This document shows positions 1-5,295 of a stretch of 7,880 bases of DNA, in pieces. The translations under genes and the position numbers were made by a program. The DNA is from Actinomycetota bacterium (GTDB taxonomy: Bacteria > Actinomycetota > Thermoleophilia > RBG-16-64-13): the NCBI GenBank assembly GCA_023488925.1, contig JAMDDA010000180.1:1-7880 (forward strand), written 5' to 3'. The notes under the pieces were generated by a model. It was not told the origin of the DNA and did not search any database. It saw only the letters and a program-made list of their open reading frames with translations. Position 1 is the first letter of the stretch; each line of letters begins with the position of its first letter.

Positions 1-172
1 GTTCGCCCACCACCTCCATGCCGGCGGCCAGGCCCTCCATGATGCCCTCGTAGGCATCGAAGCCCTCGGCTAGAAGGGCCTGGGCGGCAGTCACCACCCG
101 GTCCTCGTCGTACTCGATCACCCCTTCTTTCAGCTCATTGAGGAGTTCCTGCTTGCGTTCGTCTGCTGCCAT
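1..172 (-). CDS. Corrinoid (B12-binding) methyltransferase protein, N-terminal part, cut by window edge
   Basis: Only the first 57 codons are present. The gene starts at ATG 172 and runs off the left edge. The visible peptide begins MAADERKQELLNELKEGVIE and continues as amphipathic helices ending EGLAAGMEVVGE. This is the helical cap of MtaC/MtbC/MttC-type corrinoid proteins, where this cap covers the upper face of the cobamide. The Rossmann B12-binding domain with its DxHxxG cobalt ligand should follow outside the window. An AGGAGG sequence at 185-190 lies 12 nt before the ATG and supports the start. As last gene of the cluster, its product is the expected methyl carrier between the UroD-fold and MtrH-like methyltransferases encoded just upstream. 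The corrinoid role is inferred from the cap and the operon, since the cobalt-binding part is not visible. Confidence 0.85.
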   Translation of the reverse strand, partial: MAADERKQELLNELKEGVIEYDEDRVVTAAQALLAEGFDAYEGIMEGLAAGMEVVGE

Positions 173-296
173 CTTGTGCTTACGCCTCCTTGTCTTGGTT
201 GGCTCCCGGGGCGGCCACTTTGCCCCCTCCCGGCCACTTGCCGGGCCGGCGGAGAAGACGGGCTCCTCCGCCCGTATCCACCAGCCTTTCCCCTGT
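173..296 (-). repeat. Intergenic stem-loops between the UroD-fold gene and the corrinoid-protein gene
   Basis: The 124-nt gap contains two short inverted repeats: CCCGGC/GCCGGG (229-234 and 240-245, 5-nt loop) and ACGGGC/GCCCGT (258-263 and 270-275, 6-nt loop). It also holds a 9-bp direct repeat, CGGCCACTT, at 212-220 and 231-239. No T run follows either hairpin on the minus strand, so a strong intrinsic terminator is unlikely. The hairpins could stabilise or process the mRNA and so set a different dose of corrinoid carrier relative to its methyltransferases. That role is inference. GC-rich DNA produces short palindromes easily. Confidence 0.4.
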
Positions 297-1328
297 TCAG
301 GCTTTGTACCGCGGTTCCGCCGCGTGGGTGGCCTCCACCCAGGCCCTGAGGTTCTCGACCGGGGTCTGGGGCCACAGGTCGCAACCGGGCCACACCGCGT
401 CTACCCCCGCGGCGACGGCGGCGGCCACGCCCTCCTCGATCTGCTCCGGCGTCCCCTGCGAAAAGACGTCCCACGGGTGGATGTTGCCGAAGAGCACCAC
501 GTCCGGCCCGATCTTCTCGCGGCTCGCCTTGAGGTCGTTCTTCTGATCCACGGAGACTGCGTCGGCCCCCACCTCGGCCATGTCAGTGACGATCATGTTC
601 GTGTCGCCGCAGATGTGGTAGACCTTCGGCACCGGGATACTGGCGATGATCTGCTCCGAGAATTTCTTGATCTGCTTCTTGAAGGAACGCGGGGAAACCA
701 CGTCGGAGGTGGCTCCCATCTCGCGCAGCGAGATGAAGTCGGCGCCGGCGTCCACGTAGGCCTTGGCCACGCCCATGATCATCTCGGTGAGCCTGCTCAG
801 GATCGCCTCGGCCTTGGCGGGCTCCTTGAAGCTCATCTTGAGCAGCTCGTTAAGATCCATGACTTGGCCCGCCAGGGTGAAGGGACCGAGCACCCAGGAA
901 CCGACGGCCACCTCATCACCGAACTTCTGTTTCAGCAGAGAGATCGCTTCGGCCACCAGCGGCACTCGGCCGGCCTGCGCGATGTCCGCCGGCAAGGTGA
1001 TGTCGCCCGCCTCGTGGACGAACTTGTCCCGCAGGGTGGGGTAAAGGATGTCTTCGGAGTGCGGGTAGGTGTTGAGCGTCGCGCCCAGCGCCTCGGCTTC
1101 CACACCCATGTCGAAGGGCACGATCGCCGACTCGATGCCGGCCAGTTCGACCGTGGCCCCCGCGGCATCCGCCATCTCCTTCGCATCCAGGTGGATGTGT
1201 GGGAAACGCAGGCCGTATTTCTCCAGGCCGGCCACGATCACGTTGCCGAAGCCGGTGAAGGCCGGCATCACGTCCACCGGCTGCCGCTTGATGACGTTGA
1301 GCACCCTTTCCTTCGATGTCATGGCCAT
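297..1328 (-). CDS. UroD-fold corrinoid methyltransferase, MtaA/CmuA family
   Basis: A 343-aa protein of the uroporphyrinogen-decarboxylase-like methyltransferase family (MtaA, MtbA, CmuA). These are zinc enzymes that move a methyl group between a corrinoid protein and a thiol or other acceptor, or from a substrate onto the corrinoid. It opens with TSKERVLNVIKRQPVDVMP, the usual start of the fold. It has the family zinc ligands: H238 and C240 in VYHICGDT, and C316 in WPGCDLWPQTPVENLRAW. GNIHPWDVFSQGTPEQ at 281-296 is another family signature. These residues separate it from heme-pathway HemE. The start at ATG 1328 is chosen because AAGGAG at 1337-1342 sits 8 nt upstream; the frame stays open to 1382 without a better site. 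It lies 56 nt after the MtrH-like gene and before the corrinoid gene. Cytoplasmic. The substrate is unknown. No MtaB- or MttB-type substrate methyltransferase is visible, so this protein may itself be the substrate:corrinoid enzyme, as CmuA is for chloromethane. Confidence 0.93.
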   Translation of the reverse strand: MAMTSKERVLNVIKRQPVDVMPAFTGFGNVIVAGLEKYGLRFPHIHLDAKEMADAAGATVELAGIESAIVPFDMGVEAEALGATLNTYPHSEDILYPTLRDKFVHEAGDITLPADIAQAGRVPLVAEAISLLKQKFGDEVAVGSWVLGPFTLAGQVMDLNELLKMSFKEPAKAEAILSRLTEMIMGVAKAYVDAGADFISLREMGATSDVVSPRSFKKQIKKFSEQIIASIPVPKVYHICGDTNMIVTDMAEVGADAVSVDQKNDLKASREKIGPDVVLFGNIHPWDVFSQGTPEQIEEGVAAAVAAGVDAVWPGCDLWPQTPVENLRAWVEATHAAEPRYKA

Positions 1329-1384
1329 GCTCGCTACTCCTTCACTCGCTTTGTTCTTCAGACCGGAGCCGGTGCGCCCCACTC

Positions 1385-2344
1385 CTAGGCCTCGCCTTTC
1401 AGGGTCTTGACGAAATCGGGGAAGAGCTTGTACACCGGGGTCGACTCGTTCGCGGTGAGCTCACCCGTCTCCGCGTAGTGCATGGTCGAGACCATGGCGT
1501 GCGCCGCCGCGACCGCCGGGAATACGTGGTCGTTGCCCCACATGGGTCCACTGAAGATGAAATCACCCCAAAGAGCGATCGTGGCGGCATGCGTCCCGGC
1601 GTCGAGGCCGAGGAAGGCCTTCTCGCCCCACTTGTCGACGTTGTCCTTCCACACGGCCTTCTGCCACATGTACGTGCCGTTGGCCGACGCGGCGCCGGCG
1701 GGCAGGCCGTACTTCTCCTTCACCAGGCGATTGGACAGGGCGCAGATGCCGGTAGAAGGCAGGTTCATCACCGAGGTGTCGACGATGATGCTCTGGAAGT
1801 TGCCCGGCTCGAGCTTCTGCAGCATGTCGTCCAGGGCCCCGATGCGCCCGCTGGGGAGTTGGTCGGCCATGTCCATGACCACGGTCACCACATGCTTGAC
1901 ACCCAGCTCCTTGATCTGCTCCACCTCGGCGGGGACGTCGGGGCTCCACACGGTGACCGAGTTGTACAGCAGCTTGTCCTGCAGGCCCAGCTCGGCCACA
2001 TACTTGGTGGCTTCGATGCGGGGTTCGAGGTTCCACATGTCGATGGCGAAGGGCATGGTGGTGGTGTCGACGTAGAAGTCGATGTAGTTCTTCATCTCGT
2101 CGCCCGAATTGGCCACCATGGCGACGATGGCCGGCATGCCGGTGAGCTCGGTGAGCTCCTCGAGCCGTTTGATCTGCTCGGCCGCCTTCTGCTTGTTGAA
2201 CTTGCGTTCGCGGCGGCTCTCCACGCAGGGATCACCCTTCTGGAAAAGAGAGGGGATGATCAGGGGCGGGTTTACGCCCGGCTGCCCGCCGACCTTGACC
2301 CCCCCGATCTCGAAGACCTTCTGTTCCTTCTCGAAGACGAACAT
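1385..2344 (-). CDS. MtrH/CmuB-family methylcorrinoid:tetrahydropterin methyltransferase
   Basis: A 319-aa protein matching subunit H of tetrahydromethanopterin S-methyltransferase in length and in its N-terminal signature (EKEQKVFEIGGVKVGGQPG, about residues 5-23). MtrH has a TIM-barrel pterin-binding fold and transfers methyl between methyl-H4MPT and a corrinoid protein. Bacterial relatives such as CmuB do the same with tetrahydrofolate, and this is the likely direction here. No other Mtr subunit is nearby, so it should be a free-standing soluble enzyme acting with the neighbouring corrinoid protein. The frame could start at GTG 2353, but GGGAGGTG overlaps that codon and lies 7 nt before ATG 2344, making ATG 2344 the better start. 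Its Shine-Dalgarno abuts the stop codon of the activator gene (TAG at 2358-2360), so translation is probably coupled. Which pterin it uses cannot be told from sequence alone. Confidence 0.93.
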   Translation of the reverse strand: MFVFEKEQKVFEIGGVKVGGQPGVNPPLIIPSLFQKGDPCVESRRERKFNKQKAAEQIKRLEELTELTGMPAIVAMVANSGDEMKNYIDFYVDTTTMPFAIDMWNLEPRIEATKYVAELGLQDKLLYNSVTVWSPDVPAEVEQIKELGVKHVVTVVMDMADQLPSGRIGALDDMLQKLEPGNFQSIIVDTSVMNLPSTGICALSNRLVKEKYGLPAGAASANGTYMWQKAVWKDNVDKWGEKAFLGLDAGTHAATIALWGDFIFSGPMWGNDHVFPAVAAAHAMVSTMHYAETGELTANESTPVYKLFPDFVKTLKGEA

Positions 2345-2357
2345 GCGAGCCACCTCC

Positions 2358-4340
2358 CTAGCCCTTGATGAGATCGCCGAGACCTTGTTCTTCCAGCAAA
2401 GTCTTGAGGTTCGGGAACTTGTCCTTCATGTGGGGCAGATGCATGGCCATCATGAACTCTTTCTCGAAGGCAGGCTCCACGGAGAGCTCGATGTACTCCA
2501 CCTTCCGGGCCCATTCGTCCGCTTCCTTGCGCTTGTCGGCGTCGAGGAGAGCCATGCGGGCGCCGTCGCCGGCCGCGTTCCCCACAGCGTAGGCCTTGGT
2601 CACGGGGACATCGGGAAACATGCCGATGACCAGGGACTCCTCACGGTCGATGAACGAGCCGAACGCACCGGCCAGAACGACCCGGTCCAGGGTGTCGTAG
2701 CCCAGCTTCTGCATCATGATCTTGGCGCCGGCGTAAAGCGCACCCTTGGCCAGTTGCACCGCGCGCACGTCCTTGATGGTGATGGTGACGTCACGCCCGA
2801 TGGAGGTCTCGTTCGCCCAGGCCAGCACGTACTCGTCGCCATCGTCGCCTCTACGGATGCGCGGGTGTTCCTGGTTCTTCACGAACTTGCCGGTCTTGTC
2901 GATGATGCCGGCCTTGAAGAGCTCGGCGACCGCGTCGATGATGCCCGAACCACAGATGCCCTTGGTCCCGATGGTCTCGGGATCCATCTCGTCGGACCAC
3001 TTGTCCTTGCCGATGACCTTGTAGCGGGGCTCCTTGGTTTCCGGGTTGATGTAGATCTTCTCGATCGCGCCGGGCGCCGCCCGCATGCCGAACTTGATGT
3101 GAGCGCCCTCGAGGGCCGGACCGGTGGCACACGACGAGGAGATGAGCTTCTCCTTGTTGCCCATGATCAGCTCGCCGTTCGTACCGATGTCGATGATGAG
3201 CGCCCTGTCGTCTTTGTTGTACGGCTCTTCCGCGATCAACACCCCCACGTTGTCGGCGCCCACGAAGCCGGCCTCGTTCGGCAAGACGAAGACGTTGGCT
3301 CCGGGGCAGAATTTCAAGCCGAGATCGCGGGCCTTGATGTTGATCGAGTGGTGCAGAGCCGGTGCGTAGGGGGCAAGACCGAGATGCTCGGGGTAAATGC
3401 CCAGGAAGCAGTGGTGCATAGCCGTGTTGAAGACGATGGCCAACTCGAGGATGTCCTCGTGGGTGAAGCCCACCGCCTCGGTGATACGCGAGGCGATGGT
3501 GTTGATCCCCTCGATGATTGCGTCCTGCAGCTTGTGGATACCGTCCTCGTGCGACATGGCGTAGGTGATGCGGCTCATGACGTCCTCGCCGTAGGGCACC
3601 TGCGGGTTCATCATGGAGTCGTAGTTCAGCACTTCGCCGGTGGTCAAGTCACAGAGGTAGGCAGCCACGCTGGTCGTCCCCACGTCGACCGCCAGGCCGA
3701 TACTGCGGTCGACCTTGCCCGGAGCGATACGTACGATCTCCGGCGCCGCCCCCCCGAACCAGATGGAGACCGACACTTTCCAGCCGGCGGCCCGCAGGGT
3801 ATCGGGCATGCCCAGCAGCACCTTGTAATCCAGGAGGGGAGCGTCGAGACCGTGCTGCTCCTTCAGGGCGTTGCACACGCGCTCGTAGTCGCCCAGGGGG
3901 TCGTGCAGCGTGGGCGGCTCCATCTCGATATAGTAGGTGCGCACCGACGGATTGACGTTGATCTTGCGGTCGGTGACCGCCTTGCGCACCACTTGGCCGC
4001 CCGCGCGGGCCTCTTCGGGCACGAAAACCACGAGGTCACCGTGGATCTTCGACACGCAGGCCAGACGGTAGCCCTGTTCCCTGCGTTCCTCGGTGAAGAA
4101 CTTGGCCTCGACCGGACGCCACTCGGACACATGGTTCCGCGACGACTCGACGCCGTAGCGTTCGAAGAACCCATCCTCGATGCGCACCTTGCACTTGCCG
4201 CACGTGCGCTTCTCGCCACAGATGGCCTCGATCTCCACCCCGAGCTCGCGACTGGCCTGGAGGATCGACTTACCCTCCTCCACCTGCCCCCGCCGCCCGG
4301 ACGGCTGGAAGATCACGGTGTGCATCTTCTTCTCGCTCAA
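2358..4340 (-). CDS. Reductive activator of corrinoid proteins (RACE): 2Fe-2S ferredoxin plus ASKHA-type ATPase
   Basis: A 660-aa protein that should reduce inactive Co(II) corrinoid back to Co(I) in an ATP-dependent step, as RamA and other RACE proteins do. Domain order is visible. Residues 6-105 are a plant-type ferredoxin with cluster ligands C41, C47, C50 (CGEKRTCGKC) and C95 (YRLACVSK), all intact. A linker follows to about 210. Then comes an actin-like ATPase (DUF4445 type) with AVDVGTTSVAAYL at 217-229, DIGTNGE at 384-390, GICGSGIIDAVAEL at 461-474, VVLAGAFGSFID at 554-565 and GNAAGDGARMAL at 587-598. Bacterial RACE proteins use 2Fe-2S clusters, unlike the 4Fe-4S archaeal RamA. The start is set at TTG 4340 because GGAGAGGAG lies 4-9 nt before it. 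ATG 4325 is the alternative but is 19 nt from that site, and the frame is open to 4391. First gene of the methyl-transfer operon, behind the riboswitch leader. Confidence 0.93.
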   Translation of the reverse strand: MSEKKMHTVIFQPSGRRGQVEEGKSILQASRELGVEIEAICGEKRTCGKCKVRIEDGFFERYGVESSRNHVSEWRPVEAKFFTEERREQGYRLACVSKIHGDLVVFVPEEARAGGQVVRKAVTDRKINVNPSVRTYYIEMEPPTLHDPLGDYERVCNALKEQHGLDAPLLDYKVLLGMPDTLRAAGWKVSVSIWFGGAAPEIVRIAPGKVDRSIGLAVDVGTTSVAAYLCDLTTGEVLNYDSMMNPQVPYGEDVMSRITYAMSHEDGIHKLQDAIIEGINTIASRITEAVGFTHEDILELAIVFNTAMHHCFLGIYPEHLGLAPYAPALHHSINIKARDLGLKFCPGANVFVLPNEAGFVGADNVGVLIAEEPYNKDDRALIIDIGTNGELIMGNKEKLISSSCATGPALEGAHIKFGMRAAPGAIEKIYINPETKEPRYKVIGKDKWSDEMDPETIGTKGICGSGIIDAVAELFKAGIIDKTGKFVKNQEHPRIRRGDDGDEYVLAWANETSIGRDVTITIKDVRAVQLAKGALYAGAKIMMQKLGYDTLDRVVLAGAFGSFIDREESLVIGMFPDVPVTKAYAVGNAAGDGARMALLDADKRKEADEWARKVEYIELSVEPAFEKEFMMAMHLPHMKDKFPNLKTLLEEQGLGDLIKG

Positions 4341-4531
4341 CAGTCTCCTCTCCTTCGCTCGTGGTCGTTCGGTCTGCCGCGCCTGGAGCACTCCCGGCGG
4401 TCTTCACCCGGAGATCCGATCCCGCCGTGGGCTGTCACCGAGCTCTTCGCCGCTCCTTCGACCTTCCTCAGCCGAGCCACCGGCCCGCTCCCGGGCGCCG
4501 CCCCCAGGCGCCGCGAGCAGGCCTACAACGC
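4341..4531 (-). other. 3' part of the untranslated leader of the RACE operon
   Basis: About 190 nt between the candidate terminator and the RACE start. It contains a GGCGCC/GGCGCC hairpin (4494-4499 with 4507-4512, 7-nt loop). The doubled Shine-Dalgarno GGAGAGGAG lies directly before TTG 4340. The RACE frame stays open through 4391, but the extra residues are basic and unlike the family, so I treat this as leader. I see no other gene in it. Confidence 0.5.
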
Positions 4532-4562
4532 AAAAATGCTCTCCGACACAAGGAGCCTGCTC
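4532..4562 (-). terminator. Possible intrinsic terminator or alternative fold downstream of the riboswitch
   Basis: Reading the minus strand, CTCC (4555-4552) and GGAG (4544-4541) can form a small hairpin with a 7-nt loop, followed by AGC and then ATTTTT (4537-4532), the only T run in the leader. The upstream arm overlaps an 8-bp perfect inverted repeat: GAGCAGGC (4562-4555) pairs with GCCTGCTC (4522-4515) across the T run. The shared bases mean the two folds partly compete, as expected of a terminator/antiterminator pair. The hairpin is short for a GC-rich genome, so confidence is moderate. Confidence 0.4.
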
Positions 4563-4591
4563 CCTGCCTCGAAGAGCTCTGCTGGCTTCAA

Positions 4592-4699
4592 GCCTCCCCC
4601 GAGTTTTCTGGCTTGCGCCCGAAGGCGCCTACAGTGGCGGGACCGCGCCGGACTTTGACCGGACTTGCCTCGTGACGCCGTCGTGCGTCGAGGGGCGGC
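4592..4699 (-). ncRNA. Cobalamin riboswitch aptamer in the leader of the RACE/methyltransferase operon
   Basis: Several conserved cobalamin-riboswitch pieces occur in the right order on the minus strand. GGCAAGTCCGGTCAAAGTCC (near 4670-4651) matches the GGGAA...GGTGaAAatCC module, with a CCGG/CCGG hairpin. Next is GCGGTCCCGCCACTGT (4646-4631), the invariant CCGCCACTGT core. Then a GCGCC-TTCG-GGCGC hairpin with a stable UUCG loop (4628-4615). Then AAGCCAGAAAACTC (4614-4601), which corresponds to the B12 box AAGCCnGgAgACcTGCC with a degenerate end. GCCGCCCC (4699-4692) and GGGGGAGGC (4600-4592) can pair as the closing P1 stem. The outer limits are approximate. The spacing is compact, and the large peripheral P8-P12 insertion seems absent. 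It should bind adenosyl- or another cobalamin and control the downstream RACE operon by termination or access to the ribosome site. Confidence 0.85.
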
Positions 4700-4771
4700 G
4701 AGATCGGTATTCAGGGCTCGCGCCCGTATTGCCTGGTTGCTCTACATTCCCCCTTCGGTCATGTAGTCTGG

Positions 4772-4782
4772 TGGTCAGACCA
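4772..4782. promoter_or_regulatory. FadR-type operator, promoter-proximal site (O1)
   Basis: TGGTCAGACCA is a perfect 11-bp palindrome. It fits the TGGT-N3-ACCA pattern bound by FadR-subfamily GntR regulators (FadR, PdhR, GlcC). It lies just downstream of the predicted transcription start of the RACE operon, where bound repressor would block polymerase. The FadR-family regulator encoded at 5296-6138 is the obvious candidate ligand. An overlapping, wider palindrome (CTGGT/ACCAG, 4768-4783) fits the family less well. Confidence 0.6.
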
Positions 4783-4795
4783 GTAGACGGGCACA

Positions 4796-4824
4796 GTGTG
4801 ACAGACAACACAGGCACCTGTCAA
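4796..4824 (-). promoter_or_regulatory. Candidate sigma-70-type promoter of the RACE/methyltransferase operon
   Basis: On the minus strand a consensus -35, TTGACA (4824-4819), is followed after 17-18 nt by TCACAC/CACACT near 4801-4795, a weak -10. Transcription would start near 4788, giving a leader of about 450 nt that contains the whole riboswitch. The placement between two operator-like palindromes supports it. The poor -10 is the weak point and may imply an activator or another sigma factor. Confidence 0.45.
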
Positions 4825-4832
4825 GAGGGGGT

Positions 4833-4843
4833 TGGTCAGACCG
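4833..4843. promoter_or_regulatory. FadR-type operator, promoter-distal site (O2)
   Basis: TGGTCAGACCG shares the exact 9-bp palindromic core GGTCAGACC with the site at 4772-4782, 61 bp centre to centre (close to six helical turns). It lies immediately upstream of the -35 element. The adjoining palindrome GGTATACC (4843-4850) may extend the recognition region. Two copies of the same core flanking one promoter are better evidence for an operator than either alone. Confidence 0.55.
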
Positions 4844-4871
4844 GTATACCAGGCGCCGGGGGCGCTAGGCC

Positions 4872-4916
4872 GGCCGCCGCCGCACGGGCCGCCGCCGCAG
4901 GGGCCCTGCCGCACGG
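4872..4916. repeat. GC-rich 15-bp tandem repeat, three copies
   Basis: Three consecutive 15-bp units begin with GGCC: GGCCGCCGCCGCACG (4872-4886), GGCCGCCGCCGCAGG (4887-4901) and the diverged GGCCCTGCCGCACGG (4902-4916). A palindrome, GCAGGGGCCCTGC (4897-4909), lies inside. The block sits between the end of the YnfA gene and the distal operator. It is highly structured as RNA and could end or stall read-through from the cobO cluster, although there is no T tract. Confidence 0.6.
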
Positions 4917-4963
4917 CCGGCACCGATCCGGCCGGCGCCGAGCTGTACCGCGGAGTTCCCGCC

Positions 4964-5293
4964 TCAGCGCGGAGCCCACATGATGATGGCCACCCCCACC
5001 AGGCAAACCCCGGCACCGATCACGTCGAACATGTCAGGCGCGCGTCCGTCTACCCACCACCCCCACAGAGTGGCCATCACGATGAAGATGCCCCCGTAGG
5101 CGGCGTAGATCCGCCCGAAGGTTCCCTCGGGCTGCAGAGTCGGGATGATCCCGTACAGGACCAGAACAAGGCCTCCGAACACGCCCAGGAGAGGGTTGCG
5201 ACCGTCGCGCAACCACAGCCAAACCATGTACCCGCCGCCGATCTCCGCGAGGCCCGCCAGAACGAAGAGCGTCGTGGCCCAGGCCACCTGCAT
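4964..5293 (-). CDS. ynfA: YnfA-family (UPF0060) small membrane protein
   Basis: A 109-aa protein, the usual length for this family, with four hydrophobic segments (about residues 5-26, 35-52, 64-82 and 88-106). It carries the family signatures LAEIGGGYMVWLWLRDGR near the start and GRIYAAYGGIFIVMATLWGW in the middle. YnfA proteins sit in the cytoplasmic membrane and resemble small multidrug resistance transporters; E. coli YnfA has been linked to efflux of toxic cations. The physiological substrate here is unknown. ATG 5293 lies 2 nt after the stop of the FadR-family gene, so translation is probably coupled; GGAG is about 13 nt upstream. It ends its cluster, with a GC-rich repeat region following. 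Any link to methyl metabolism, such as export of a toxic substrate or product, is speculation from position only. Confidence 0.92.
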   Translation of the reverse strand: MQVAWATTLFVLAGLAEIGGGYMVWLWLRDGRNPLLGVFGGLVLVLYGIIPTLQPEGTFGRIYAAYGGIFIVMATLWGWWVDGRAPDMFDVIGAGVCLVGVAIIMWAPR

Positions 5294-5295
5294 GG

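Noticed and set aside
297..1328. Annotation as heme-pathway uroporphyrinogen decarboxylase (HemE)
   Set aside because: The HxC...C zinc ligands (H238, C240, C316) and the surrounding corrinoid genes identify the methyltransferase branch of this fold.
138..2368. Plus-strand open frames at 138-1388 and 1316-2368
   Set aside because: They are antisense shadows of the UroD-fold and MtrH-like genes, low in recognisable motifs and rich in His, Arg and Val, as expected from reading high-GC genes backwards.
2109..4658. Very long open reading frame (849 codons) on the plus strand opposite the RACE gene
   Set aside because: It mirrors the high G/C third positions of the minus-strand RACE gene, encodes a His/Val/Asp/Gly-rich sequence with no family resemblance, and the opposite strand has a clear intact protein family.
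4629..5016. Small minus-strand frames at 4629-4817 and 4759-5016
   Set aside because: They overlap the riboswitch, promoter and repeat region and have no ribosome sites or family features.
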